In this document: piece by piece, positions 33,318 to 43,200 of the stretch
Layout of the letters: every line of letters begins with the position of its first letter
Position numbering within the stretch: the stretch's first letter is position 1
Source of the DNA: Acidobacteriota bacterium
GTDB lineage: Bacteria; Acidobacteriota; Terriglobia; Acidiferrales; UBA7541
Length of the DNA stretch: 58,504 nt
Direction: 5' to 3'
NCBI GenBank assembly: GCA_023481105.1
Contig: JAMCWK010000073.1
Span: 1 to 58,504, forward strand
Program-made: the position numbers and the translations under genes
Notes under the pieces: generated by a model
Told to the model about the DNA's origin: nothing
Database searches by the model: none
Seen by the model: only the letters and a program-made list of their open reading frames with translations

Positions 33318-34145
33318 TCAATCCTCGTTGCCGTCGGTCAACATCTGGAGGTAGTCCATTTCCTTGTGCACTTCGGGCTCGGCGATGCGGTCCATGAACT
33401 GGCGGACGCGGGGATGCGTGGAAGTCTGCAACTCCTGCGGCGTGCCCAGCGCGACGATGTGCCCCTTGTCCACCAGCACCATGCGGTCGGCGATGATGAA
33501 GGCGCTGGCCATTTCGTGGGTGACGACGACGATGGTCATGCGAAAGGCGCGCTTCAGCTTGACGATGAGGTTGTCAATTCCCGCGGCGATGACCGGGTCG
33601 AGGCCGGCGGAAGGCTCGTCGAAGAAAAGAATTTCGGGGTCCATGGCGATGGCGCGGGCCACCGCGGCGCGCTTCTTCATGCCGCCGGAAAGCTGCGAGG
33701 GCTTGTAGTTCTCGAAGCCGGAGAGGCCGACCTGGTCGAGCTTGAGGCGCACCATGATGCGGATGGTGTCGTCGTCGAGCTGCGTGTGCTCGCGGAGCGG
33801 GAGCGCGACGTTTTCGCCGACGGTCATGGAGCCGAACAGCGCGCCGCCTTGAAACGACATGCCCAGGCGCTTGCGCAACTCTTCTTTGTCCGCGGCGGTG
33901 GCCGAGGCCATGTTTTTTCCGCGAATCCAAATTTCGCCGGAGCTGGCTTTCTCGAGGCCGACCAGCGTGCGCAGCAGCGTGGACTTGCCGGAGCCGGAGC
34001 CGCCGAGAATAACCATGGTCTCATCCCGGCGGATGTCGAAACTGATGCCGTGCAAAATTTCGCGCGAGCCGTAGCTCACCCGCAGATCGCGGATGGAGAT
34101 CATCGCGTCGTTGGCGGCGGGCGTGGTTTGGGCGGCGGCACTCAT
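33318..34145 (-). CDS. mlaF: MlaF-type ABC transporter ATPase
   Basis: The 275-residue protein powers the MlaE permease in phospholipid or other lipid transport. Seen: Walker A ILGGSGSGKSTLL, Q-loop MSFQGGALFGSMTV, signature LSGGMKKRAAVARAIA, Walker B EILFFDEPSAGLDPV and the switch His in VVTHEMASAF. FQGGALF is characteristic of the Mla branch. The start lies 1 bp beyond the mlaE stop (TGAGATG), so translation is coupled. mlaD does not follow directly, as it would in the canonical order. Confidence 0.93.
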   Translation of the reverse strand: MSAAAQTTPAANDAMISIRDLRVSYGSREILHGISFDIRRDETMVILGGSGSGKSTLLRTLVGLEKASSGEIWIRGKNMASATAADKEELRKRLGMSFQGGALFGSMTVGENVALPLREHTQLDDDTIRIMVRLKLDQVGLSGFENYKPSQLSGGMKKRAAVARAIAMDPEILFFDEPSAGLDPVIAAGIDNLIVKLKRAFRMTIVVVTHEMASAFIIADRMVLVDKGHIVALGTPQELQTSTHPRVRQFMDRIAEPEVHKEMDYLQMLTDGNED

Positions 34146-34146
34146 C

Positions 34147-34941
34147 TCATGCTCCGGTGAAGTAGAAGAGGGCGGTGAAGATGACGTCCACGATGATGAC
34201 GAGGAAGATGGACATGACCACGGCGGAGGTGGTGGAGCGGCCGACCTCTTCGGCGCCGGCGCCGGTGGAGAAGCCTTCGTAGCAGCCGACGGCGGTGATG
34301 GTGATGCCGAACATGACGGACTTGATGAGGCCGGTGAAGATGTCGCGCTTGTAGAGGGCGTCGAGGGTGGCTTGGAAGTAGCCGGCGACGGTGAAGTCGG
34401 CGGAGGTGATGCCGAAAATCAGGCCGCCGCAGATGCCCATGAAGTCGGCCCAGATAGTGAGGCAGGGCATCATGAACAGCATGGCCAGGAATTTCGGCGT
34501 CACCAGAAACTGGATGGGATGCAGGGCCATGGTTTCCAGCGCGTCAATTTCCTCGGTCACCTTCATGGTGCCGATTTCCGCGGCGAAGGCCGAGCCGGAG
34601 CGTCCGATGACTACGATGGCGGTCATCAGCGGGCCGAGCTCGCGGGTCATGGAAATGGCCACGGCGCTGGCGACGAATTGCAGCGCGCCGAACTTGCGCA
34701 GCTCGTAGGCGCCGTTGAGGGCGAGGATGAGGCCGACGAAAAAGGTAATCAGCGAAACGATGGGCAGCGCTTCCACGCCGACGGCCATGCCCTGGTGGAA
34801 CGCGCGCTCGATGCGCAACGGGCGGCCTTTGAACGGCGCGACGAAAACGTAGTAGGCGGCGCGGCCGGCGAGGCGCGCGAGTCCGCCGACGTAAGCGAAG
34901 GTGTCAATGGTGCCGCGGCCGATGGCGTCGAGTGTTGCCAT
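34147..34941 (-). CDS. mlaE: MlaE-type ABC transporter permease
   Basis: The 264-residue inner-membrane protein has about five hydrophobic segments and the family core: LPIVSLITFFVGLILALNGAY, VASAVAISMTRELGPLMTAIVVIGRSGSAFAAEIGTMKVTEEIDAL in pieces, and LVTPKFLAMLFMMPCLTIWAD. The ELGP and EIGTMKVTEEIDAL segments are diagnostic and form the coupling region facing MlaF. It stands second after a STAS gene, and in E. coli the STAS protein MlaB is a subunit of this same complex. The substrate may be phospholipid moving between the membranes. Confidence 0.93.
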   Translation of the reverse strand: MATLDAIGRGTIDTFAYVGGLARLAGRAAYYVFVAPFKGRPLRIERAFHQGMAVGVEALPIVSLITFFVGLILALNGAYELRKFGALQFVASAVAISMTRELGPLMTAIVVIGRSGSAFAAEIGTMKVTEEIDALETMALHPIQFLVTPKFLAMLFMMPCLTIWADFMGICGGLIFGITSADFTVAGYFQATLDALYKRDIFTGLIKSVMFGITITAVGCYEGFSTGAGAEEVGRSTTSAVVMSIFLVIIVDVIFTALFYFTGA

Positions 34942-34954
34942 TCAAGAATTCCTT

Positions 34955-34990
34955 CGATACAGAGAGATCCTTCGCTTTGCTCAGGATGAC
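34955..34990. repeat. G-type dispersed element
   Basis: GAGAGATCCTTCGCTTTGCT continues with CAGGATGACA. It fills most of the 55-bp gap between the STAS gene and mlaE. Confidence 0.6.
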
Positions 34991-34996
34991 AGCGTC

Positions 34997-35332
34997 TTAT
35001 GTGGCGGCGAGGGCCTGGTCCTCGTTCTCGTACACTTCAAAAACCTTGATGAGCCGGGAGAGCTCGAGCACTTCGCGGGCGGCGGGGCTCAGGCCAAAGA
35101 GAATGAACCGGCTGCTCATGTTGCGCGAGACCTTGAGGCCTTCCACGAGCGAGGCGACGCCCGAGCTGTCGATGTAACGGACCTCCTTGAGGTTGATGAT
35201 GATGCGCGGGACGCGCTTGTCGCGAATGTTCTCGAGGAGGACTTTGCGGATCTCCGGGGAATTGTAGAGGTCAATGTCGCCGACGACGTCCACGATGGTG
35301 GAGGTCCCGGACTGACGCGTAGAGATTTGCAC
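34997..35332 (-). CDS. STAS-domain protein (anti-anti-sigma factor or MlaB-like)
   Basis: The 111-residue protein starts at GTG, supported by AAGGAGAGTGTGCC. The single STAS domain shows TIVDVVGDIDLYNSPEIRKVL, RIIINLKEVRYIDSSGVASLVEGL with the phosphorylatable Ser context DSSGVASL, and RFILFGLSPAAREVLELSRL. The RsbW-like kinase gene lies 12 bp upstream and mlaE follows, so it is placed both as antagonist of an anti-sigma kinase and as a possible MlaB-like regulator of the transporter. The intact phospho-site favours the first role; both may hold. Confidence 0.88.
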   Translation of the reverse strand: MQISTRQSGTSTIVDVVGDIDLYNSPEIRKVLLENIRDKRVPRIIINLKEVRYIDSSGVASLVEGLKVSRNMSSRFILFGLSPAAREVLELSRLIKVFEVYENEDQALAAT

Positions 35333-35344
35333 GGCACACTCTCC

Positions 35345-35806
35345 TTACTGTTTTTTCCGGTTCAATAACTTGATCAGCCGAAGCTGATTGCCATTCTCGC
35401 CCGGTTCATAGCAGACCTGATTCATGATCTGCGAGATCAGGTGAATGCCGAGGCCGCCCGGGCGAACGTCGTCGAGATCGCGGCCTTTCATCTGCGCCGG
35501 CGTGGCGGAGCGGCCGTGGTCCACAAAAATAAACTCGAGGCCGTCGCAAACTTCTTCGAGCGGCTTGCCGGGGTCGGTTCCCAAGTCGGGGCCCAGGCGG
35601 CGGCAGGTGAGCTCGATGGTCTGGTCATAGCGATTGTCGTAAGCGTGGCGAATGATGTTGGCCAGAGCCTCGTCCACGGCCAGAATAATACTGCGGCACT
35701 CCTCCTCGTTAAAGCCCACGACGATGGCGAACTGCTGAACCGCGCTGCGCACGATGCTGAGCACCTGCGGATGGCTCGGCAATTCGAGTTTCAGGGAGAA
35801 GGCCAT
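35345..35806 (-). CDS. RsbW/SpoIIAB-type serine kinase anti-sigma factor
   Basis: The 153-residue protein has a GHKL ATPase fold: LAVDEALANIIRHAYD (N box with Glu and Asn), LEFIFVDHGRSATPAQ (first G box) and RPGGLGIHLISQIMNQV (second G box, GLGI). Proteins of this type phosphorylate the STAS antagonist and hold a sigma factor or other partner. ATG at 35806 was preferred to the longer frame, whose extra 42 residues look like non-coding GC-rich text. No sigma factor gene is next to it, so the controlled factor is unknown. It heads the STAS-mlaE-mlaF unit. Confidence 0.88.
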   Translation of the reverse strand: MAFSLKLELPSHPQVLSIVRSAVQQFAIVVGFNEEECRSIILAVDEALANIIRHAYDNRYDQTIELTCRRLGPDLGTDPGKPLEEVCDGLEFIFVDHGRSATPAQMKGRDLDDVRPGGLGIHLISQIMNQVCYEPGENGNQLRLIKLLNRKKQ

Positions 35807-36129
35807 GTCACCGCCCAGCAAACGCGGCGCCTGCCCGGGCACCCTCTGCCGCGACCCGAACACGCGCGACGACGGAACCCGGCGACTGCCGGCCCGCCGC
35901 ACTCCGCCGCACACCCATGCTACGGCCTGCACCCTCGCAGAGGGTGAGGCTCTTTGTGCCAGATTCCGCGGTGGTTTGCAAGGAAATCAAAAAGCAGGGG
36001 TCAGGGATTGGGGGTCAGGGGTCAGGGAGAGAGAACAAAACCAGAGACAACGGGAACAGAAACTGAAGAAGAAACCGGGGCTGGAGTTTGCAGAATTGCA
36101 AGGCCAGCCCCGGCATCGCAGGTATCGCG
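35807..36129. other. intergenic region with E-type repeat and terminator
   Basis: Upstream of the kinase gene the gap holds GGTCAGGGATTGGGGGTCAG and continuing E-type units (about 35998-36031), a GGGAACAGAAACTGAAGAAG purine run, and the terminator at 36075. No gene or convincing promoter is seen. Confidence 0.6.
36075..36113 (-). terminator. intrinsic terminator of the two-gene secreted-protein operon
   Basis: CCGGGGCTGG (36075-36084) pairs perfectly with CCAGCCCCGG (36104-36113); on the minus strand TTTCTTCTTC follows the stem. Confidence 0.75.
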
Positions 36130-39100
36130 CTAGGGAGTGAACGCTTGCGAGAACGAGAGGGTGCGTAGCACACCGGCGGAGTCGCGGAATTTGCCGGAGA
36201 CGGTGAGCGAAAACTGCGTGACCCCTACGGGCACGAGGAAATAGAGACGCCCGGATTTGGAGCTTCCCGCAGCCATGAATCCGAGTTTGATGGGTAGCGG
36301 CGTGCGGCGAGTGTTGAACGCCACCGTGCCCGTGCCGGCCAAGGTCGGCGTCTGGATGGCGTCAATGCGGAGGTCGGTGATGTCCGTGGCGTCGGTGTTG
36401 GTGAGTTGGAGATCGACGTAGAACGAGTCGGCGGTGGGACGTCCCTGACCGAGGACGGTCACGCTGACGGGCGAGGAGGAGGGAGGCGGCGGGGCGTTGA
36501 CGGTGACGCTGAAACTGCCGCTCGCGGAGTTGTTGCTCAGGTCGGAGGCGGAACAATTCACCGTGGTCGTGCCCAGAGCGAACGTAGAGCCGGAAGGCGG
36601 GACGCAGGAAACCGGCACGGAGCCGTCCACCGCATCATTCGCGGTGGCGGAGAAGTTAACCACGGCGCCGGATGAACTGGTGGCTTGCGTGATGATGTTC
36701 GCGGGGAGAGAAAGGACGGGCGGCGTGGTGTCGCTGGGAGCACCGGTCCAGTCTTGCGTGACGCTATTGCTGGCGCCGCCATTGGGATAACTGGCGACGA
36801 TGGTGTCTAGTCCGGAAGAGTTTCCGGCGTAAGTGAAAGTGGCGACGCCGCTGGCATTCGTGGTGGCGCTGCCGGTGGCGGTGTTTGCGCCGGTCACGTC
36901 AAAGGTGACGGGGACGCCGGCGATGCCGTTGCCGTAGATATCCAGCACGGTGGCCGTGACGGTGTGGCTGCTGCCGAGATTTGCCGATGCGCTGAGCGGA
37001 GTGAGCTGAATCGCATCCTGACCGGACGCGGGCGTGGGCACGCAAACCATGAAGGAGCTGGCGGGGGTGCTTCCGAAGCCCACGGCGCCAGCGTAGACCT
37101 GGTGAATTCCCGCAGCGGGATTTGGCCACGAGGCAGAGAGGCTAACGGACGCGCCCGCCGCAATCGGCCCAGCGGCCTCGGCCGAGCCGATGACGACGCC
37201 GGCGCCTTCCGGGTCGCCGTCATAGAAATAGACGCGCACGGGAGTGGTGATGTCCACGCTGCCGGTGTTGGTGACGGAGACGCTGAGGTCGGCGCCGCCG
37301 GGACAGCTCTGCTGGCTGACGCGCAGCGTTTCCAGCTTGAACTGGGGCAGCGCGGGGAGGTCGCGCTGCGCGACCTGGCGAATGTAAGGAACCACGTCCA
37401 ACAGGATCGGGCCGCCGAAGCCGCCGGCTCCAGCAGGGATCGGCGCGACCTGAGAAAACTGTCCGAGCGGAGTGACGCGAAATACGCCTTGCGGAAAAAG
37501 CCCGGCAAAATCGGAGCCCGCGACGAGCACGTCGCCACCGGAATCAAGAGCCATGTCCATGTTAATCAGGAAGGGCGTGCCCGGATTGGTCAGGCTGAGC
37601 GGAAAGGTTTCAATGACCCAGGAGTTGAACAAGCCAGTCGTGGTGTCCGGAGTGATGAGCGGAGGAATCGGAGTGCGCGAGAGGCGCAACTGCCCGCCAA
37701 CGCTGCTGCCGATGCCCGTCAAGTAGTTGCCCTGGGTGTCCACTTCAATGCCGGGGCTTTGCGGGCGCGTGGCGCCGCCGATGCCGCCCCAGGGCGGCAT
37801 GGGGATTCCGCCGAGACCGGCGAACAGGTGCTGCTGTACGCCGTTATAGGTGCCGAGCGGATCGTTCATCCGCGTGTCCATGATCACTTCGGTCATCTGC
37901 CCGGTGTCCGGATCCAACGAGAAGATGCCGCTTCCCACATTCGGCCAAATCAGGTTGTTGACGTGGGCCACCACGATCTTGCCGTTGGGATCAATCGCGA
38001 GTCCCGCGCTATGCGATCCGCCGGAGCGGCCGGCGAAGTCTTCCAGAACCAGCTGGCCGTTGCGGAGATAGGTGCGGTAGTAGTTCTGGTCCACGTCGGC
38101 GATCACGGAAGCGCGGGAAGCGTCCTTGGCCAAGCGGAGCACTTTGATGCGGCCGGGAATATTCGAAGAAGGACGGTTGAACATCGGGAAGTCCAGATAC
38201 TCGATCGACCCCGGCCCGAGATCCTCCAAGATGCTCATGATGATGTCGCCGCGTCCGTCCAGCACAAAGTCAATGACATTGAGGATGTGAATGCCGGCGA
38301 GGGTTTCGATTTGCTGGCGAGTGATGGTGTTGAGCAACAAACCGGTGGAGTCGTAGTGATCGAGCGCGCCGGTGGGAAACGGGAAGCCGCGCGAGGGCTT
38401 TAATACCCAGATGTCGCCGTTCACGTCCACGTGCAGTGTAGCGGGATTGGTGACGCTGGGCTGCGGCGGCCGCAGCGTGTTCACCGTGCCGTCCGGGGAC
38501 ACGCGGTACATTTCTTCGCGATTGGACATGACGATGACGTCTTGCACGTTGACGTCGCCGACGTTCAACTGCGCGTAAGAAATATCGGTATTACCAGCGG
38601 GGTCGGTGGTCTTGACGGCGACGAGGCGCGCGCCGGCTTCGGCAAACGTAAAACTAGGGACGGCACCGGTGGCGTCGTCGAACTGGCCATCGCCGTCGAA
38701 GTCCCATGCGTAGGAAAGGGTGTCGCCGTTGGGGTCGGAGGATTTGCTAGCGTCAAATGAATAGGCGCGCGCCGGAGGCGTGGCGAACGGGCCAAGGTTC
38801 GCCGCGTTCGGATGACTGAAAGTAACGGGGGGCAGACCGCGCGCTATCCGGTCGCTGGGGATTCCGGAGAGCCCCGGCAAAGCGACCAGAAACGGGTCCT
38901 TCTCCAGATAAACGATGATCCATGACTGCAGGCCGCTGGGAATCAGGTCCGGCGTGTGATTGGCGGGCAGGCGCTTGAACTGCGGCCCGAGGGGCAGGAA
39001 GAGACTGGCGATGGCGCGGCGCATTTCCGGAAAATACGCGAGGAAATCAGCCGACTCCGGCAGCGCACCCATGGGATCGTTGGGCAGCTCGCGCTCGAGC

Positions 39101-40254
39101 GATTCGAGCAGCGCGTACAGGCGAAGCAGAGAGCCGCCGTTGGTGACCAGCAGGTTGATGAACTTATTGGCTTCCTCGAGCTGCAACATCATGTACTCGT
39201 CGTTGCCGGCAACTTGCGCGCCCTGGAAACGCTCCAGGCTGGTGAGCAAAGCCTGGCTGGCGGCGGCCTGTTCGGATAGAACATGGGCCATATCGCGCAT
39301 GATGCGTTCGAGCGGAGTTGTGGCCGGGGCGAAGTTGTACTGGAGATTACCGAGCTCGGCGAATTGCGTGAAATTAGGATCGGGCGGATCGTTGGCAATG
39401 CCTTTGTAGTGGGCGATCAAATCCCCGCAGCGCGTCTTGGCCACGTCGGCCCAGCTAAACAGCGCGGATGATTTGTTCAGGTTGGCTTGGCTGACCATGT
39501 TGCCGAAAAGTTTGCAGAAGCCCGGAACCACGACGGGATTGGGGCCGCCCACGATGGTCTGGCCGGCGAGGGCCTGCGAGTAGTTTTGCGCTGCCTGCTT
39601 CACGGGGTGGAGATTGATAGGCTGAATGGGTCCGGGCAGGATGACTTCGAAGCCCAGGTTCGGCCCGTCGCCGAGCACGATGTCAATGCCCGGGTCATAG
39701 ACGCCGTCGAGACACTGGTCCATCACCACGGCGTAGCGGCCTGCGGCGAGATTGCCGGCAGGGTTGGTGACGCCGACGACTTCGTCCACGAACGCGCCCG
39801 CTCCGGTTCCGGTCACACGGTTGGGACTGCCACTGACGTCGCTCAGCTTGGTGAACGCAGGCAGCGGACCACTCGGGTCGGGGATGACGTACAAATCGGC
39901 CACGGGGAAAAAGTCGAAGCGGCCCTCACCGCGGCCCGTAATATGGCCCGGGTTGGCGCGAGCCATCCCTAGACAAGCCGGAATGTACGGCACCGCGCCG
40001 CTGACGGTGATCACTTCGCCCGCGCCAAAGGTTCTTCCGCCCTCGCCGAAAAATGCCTGACTGATTTCGAGAAAACCTCCAAAGCTGCCCAGGGCCTGCG
40101 CCGCTGCGGGCTGCGGAGAGAGCAGCCCGTAGGGAAGCGGCAGCAGAAGCACGGCAAGCAGCCCGGCCAGAGCTCGTGAGAAGGCCGACCGCTTTCCCGG
40201 AAGCCTACGACGAGGTGCCGGAGTGCTGGGAAAGTTGAGTCGTGTTGCGTTCAT
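36130..40254 (-). CDS. giant secreted multidomain protein (PKD, CARDB-like, Big-1, HYR)
   Basis: The 1374-residue protein starts at ATG 40254 after AAGGAGATTGACC and has a signal peptide with a long basic head (ends PAAAQA). About 60-480 is an unrecognised domain with EYMMLQLEEANKFINLL. Then come a PKD-like unit (SFDASKSSDPNGDTLSYAWDFDGDG), a beta-propeller-like stretch (VSPDGTVNTL, IDPNGKIVVAH, VDTQGNYLTG), a CARDB-like unit (DLSVSVTNTGSVDITTPVRV), a bacterial Ig-1 unit (TATVLDIYGNGIAGVPVTF), a HYR unit (DTTPPVLSLPANI) and a C-terminal 110-residue module. The last 201 residues are almost the same as in the next gene upstream. It is likely a cell-surface or exported adhesion/sensing protein. 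Confidence 0.82.
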   Translation of the reverse strand: MNATRLNFPSTPAPRRRLPGKRSAFSRALAGLLAVLLLPLPYGLLSPQPAAAQALGSFGGFLEISQAFFGEGGRTFGAGEVITVSGAVPYIPACLGMARANPGHITGRGEGRFDFFPVADLYVIPDPSGPLPAFTKLSDVSGSPNRVTGTGAGAFVDEVVGVTNPAGNLAAGRYAVVMDQCLDGVYDPGIDIVLGDGPNLGFEVILPGPIQPINLHPVKQAAQNYSQALAGQTIVGGPNPVVVPGFCKLFGNMVSQANLNKSSALFSWADVAKTRCGDLIAHYKGIANDPPDPNFTQFAELGNLQYNFAPATTPLERIMRDMAHVLSEQAAASQALLTSLERFQGAQVAGNDEYMMLQLEEANKFINLLVTNGGSLLRLYALLESLERELPNDPMGALPESADFLAYFPEMRRAIASLFLPLGPQFKRLPANHTPDLIPSGLQSWIIVYLEKDPFLVALPGLSGIPSDRIARGLPPVTFSHPNAANLGPFATPPARAYSFDASKSSDPNGDTLSYAWDFDGDGQFDDATGAVPSFTFAEAGARLVAVKTTDPAGNTDISYAQLNVGDVNVQDVIVMSNREEMYRVSPDGTVNTLRPPQPSVTNPATLHVDVNGDIWVLKPSRGFPFPTGALDHYDSTGLLLNTITRQQIETLAGIHILNVIDFVLDGRGDIIMSILEDLGPGSIEYLDFPMFNRPSSNIPGRIKVLRLAKDASRASVIADVDQNYYRTYLRNGQLVLEDFAGRSGGSHSAGLAIDPNGKIVVAHVNNLIWPNVGSGIFSLDPDTGQMTEVIMDTRMNDPLGTYNGVQQHLFAGLGGIPMPPWGGIGGATRPQSPGIEVDTQGNYLTGIGSSVGGQLRLSRTPIPPLITPDTTTGLFNSWVIETFPLSLTNPGTPFLINMDMALDSGGDVLVAGSDFAGLFPQGVFRVTPLGQFSQVAPIPAGAGGFGGPILLDVVPYIRQVAQRDLPALPQFKLETLRVSQQSCPGGADLSVSVTNTGSVDITTPVRVYFYDGDPEGAGVVIGSAEAAGPIAAGASVSLSASWPNPAAGIHQVYAGAVGFGSTPASSFMVCVPTPASGQDAIQLTPLSASANLGSSHTVTATVLDIYGNGIAGVPVTFDVTGANTATGSATTNASGVATFTYAGNSSGLDTIVASYPNGGASNSVTQDWTGAPSDTTPPVLSLPANIITQATSSSGAVVNFSATANDAVDGSVPVSCVPPSGSTFALGTTTVNCSASDLSNNSASGSFSVTVNAPPPPSSSPVSVTVLGQGRPTADSFYVDLQLTNTDATDITDLRIDAIQTPTLAGTGTVAFNTRRTPLPIKLGFMAAGSSKSGRLYFLVPVGVTQFSLTVSGKFRDSAGVLRTLSFSQAFTP

Positions 40255-40297
40255 GGTCAATCTCCTTGGGCTGCAGCGCCGAACTGAAGAGCGGTCG

Positions 40298-43200
40298 CTA
40301 GGGGGTCAGCGGTTGTGAAAACGAGAAGCTGCGCAACACACCGGCGGAGTCGCGGAATTTGCCGGAGACGGTGAGCGAAAACTGCGTGACCCCTACGGGC
40401 ACGAGGAAATAGAGACGCCCGGATTTGGAACTTCCCGCAGCCATGAATCCGAGTTTGATGGGTAGCGGCGTGCGGCGAGTGTTGAGAAAAACTGTGCCAG
40501 AACCGGCCAGGGTCGGCGTCTGGATGGCGTCGATGCGGAGGTCGGTGATGTCCGTGGCGTCGGTGTTGGTGAGTTGAATATCCACATAAAACGAGTCGGC
40601 GGTGGGCCGTCCCTGAGCGAGGACCGTCACGCTGACGGGCGATGAGGAGGGCGGCGGCGGGGCGTTGACGGTAACGGTGAAATTCCCGCTCGCAGAATTG
40701 TTGCTGAGGTCGGCGGCGGAGCAATTCACCGTGGTCGTGCCGATGGCGAACGTGGAGCCGGAAGGAGGCGCGCAGGAAACCGGCACGTTGCCGTCCACCG
40801 CGTCGGTGGCGGTGGCGGTGAAGTTCACGACGGCGCCGGATGAACTGGTGGCTTGCGTGATGATGTTCGCGGGAAGAGAAAGAACGGGCGGAGTGGTGTC
40901 GGACGGAACTGGCTCGCAGGCGTCGCCAACGCCATTGCCATCGGTGTCGGCCTGGTTGGGATTGGCGACCCCAGGGCAGTTATCCGGGTAATTCGCGATG
41001 CCATCGCCATCGAAGTCGACCGACTGCGCGACAGCGATAATTTCCGCGTCGGACATTTCCGGATCGGGCGAGATGAGCGTGCGCGTGGGAGCGTCAGCGA
41101 ACTCGGGCGAAAGGCGGAAGTCATACAACAAGTTCGACCAGTCATCGTGCCCGGTCAGGAATGTCCTTAGCGTGATGTTGTTGCCCGCAGAGTCCTTCAG
41201 ATAGCAGGCGGAAATCCGCTGGATGTTGTTGATGTCGAGGGGGAGGTTCGTTTGCGTAGGGTCGGGGGGAATGTCGAGAGTCCAATCCACCGGTCCGAAG
41301 GCCGAGGCGACGATGGCATTCGCGAACTGGTCACCGAAGACGAGGTTGCGACCCAAGGGTCCGCCGATGCCGGAGGGTTCATGGAGGCTGTTTTCGTCCA
41401 GAGGCGGCAACTGCTGCCGGGAATAATCCAGCGGACGGCTGTGGTCAATGTTCTTATAGCTGAGCGTGTAGTTCATGATGCTCAGATAGTTTGGCTTGCA
41501 GTTGATGTGGTCGCCGCCGCCGTGTTTCAAATTCAGGGTGTGTCCCAATTCGTGCATGAAAATATCGCCTTGCATAGTGCGCAAAGCCGCGACGGCCGAG
41601 CCGATTGCCGCGCCGGCAACGTTGGCCGGCGGCGACAAGGCGCCGAGCGCAAGAAGCAAATCGTTGCCGGGGAGTTCGGCGATGCCCGGCGAATTCGTGG
41701 TGGGGGTTGTATGGCGGTGGCCGAAGATGGCGTAGCGAAAAACGAGCCGGCGAGCGGCCAGAATGTGCTGGCAGTTGTTGTCGGCGCGATCGGCAGGAGT
41801 GCCAAAATGTCCGTCCTGAAGAGTCGTGCCGCACGCCTTGGGCGGGTTGCCGAGTTTCAGGTCGTTGAAATCGTCGGCGATGCCAGGCCCCTGGGCGTCG
41901 AACAAGAGCGTGTCGCTTTCCGGTAGTCCTTCGTCCACCAACACGTGCAAGTTAATCCCCAGCGAATTATCCGGATTGCTCACGGGAGCCACAGCGAAGG
42001 CGGAAATGACGGGATCGAATGCGCCGGATTCCGGGCGGTGCCAGTGAATATCGCCGAAGGCGCAGCCGCCGATAGCGCAGTCCATGTAATCGACTTCCAC
42101 GAAGATGTCCTTGTGGTTGAGATTCGCGCCCATGGCGGGCAGGTCCAAGTCAATGGTCCCGTCCCCATCTTCATCCAAGCCGTTCTGTTCCCAGGAATCG
42201 CATAGAGCGTCGCCGTCGTTGTCGCCGTTGCCGTCGCCGTCGGAATCCTCCAGAGCGGAACAGGTGAGCGGGGTGAGCAGGAAGGCATGCTCTTCGTTGT
42301 TGATCCTGCCGCTGCCGACGATTTCGCCGCGGTCGTTGATGTCGTTGGCTTCCAGCAGTTGTTGCCAGCCGGAACCTGCCGGCAGCAGAGAATTGATGTT
42401 CCTCATCACGCCGTTTTCGATGAGAAAGGGAATTCTGGCGCCGGAGGCACGTTCCGTGCCGACAATCTGATCGAGGTTGTTGATGGCGGCCGGGGTCGCG
42501 TCGCCCGAAACGTTGAAGGATCCAAACACCTGCACTTGTCCGTTGACGCGTTGCGCAGCGCGGGTGCGAATGCCGAAGAAATTCGTCTGCACGCGGGTAA
42601 AGCCGGCGATGTGGTTGGCGTCGTTCAAGTCCGTGCCGTAGAATCCCACGCCACTGGAGATCAGAGTGAAACCGATCGTGTAAAGATAGCCATTGAGGTG
42701 GTTAGGGGGCTGGGCGGGCCCGCCGACCACGAAACCGAAAGCGTTGATTTTCTTGCCGTCAAACGGCAAGCCAAACAGGGCGCCTAAATCGGCCCCAGCG
42801 CTGCCGATGATGACATCACTCAGCACACCGCTCGGCAACACCTTCGAAGCGAGGATTTGTCCGCCATCGTTGATGTCGGCGGCAAAACCCGGGCTCAGCG
42901 GGAAGGAAAGCGAGCTTGTCGAAATGTCGTAAAGAAACAACTGGCCGAGATCGCCGGGGGCGACGTTGGGATCGAATGTCCCCACAACTTTGCCGCCATT
43001 GTTGACCGCCACGGCCTGGCTGAACTCGTCCGGGCCGCCCACCAGACCCGCCACCCCGCTCATGACGCCACCCTTCCACACGAAGGCGTGAACGTCCATG
43101 TTGGCGGCAGTGAGCGATTCGCCGACAACTTGTCCCTTGTTATTTACTCCGAAGGCTTTGCTGTACGTGCCGCCCAGCGTGCCCAGATCGATAATGCGGT

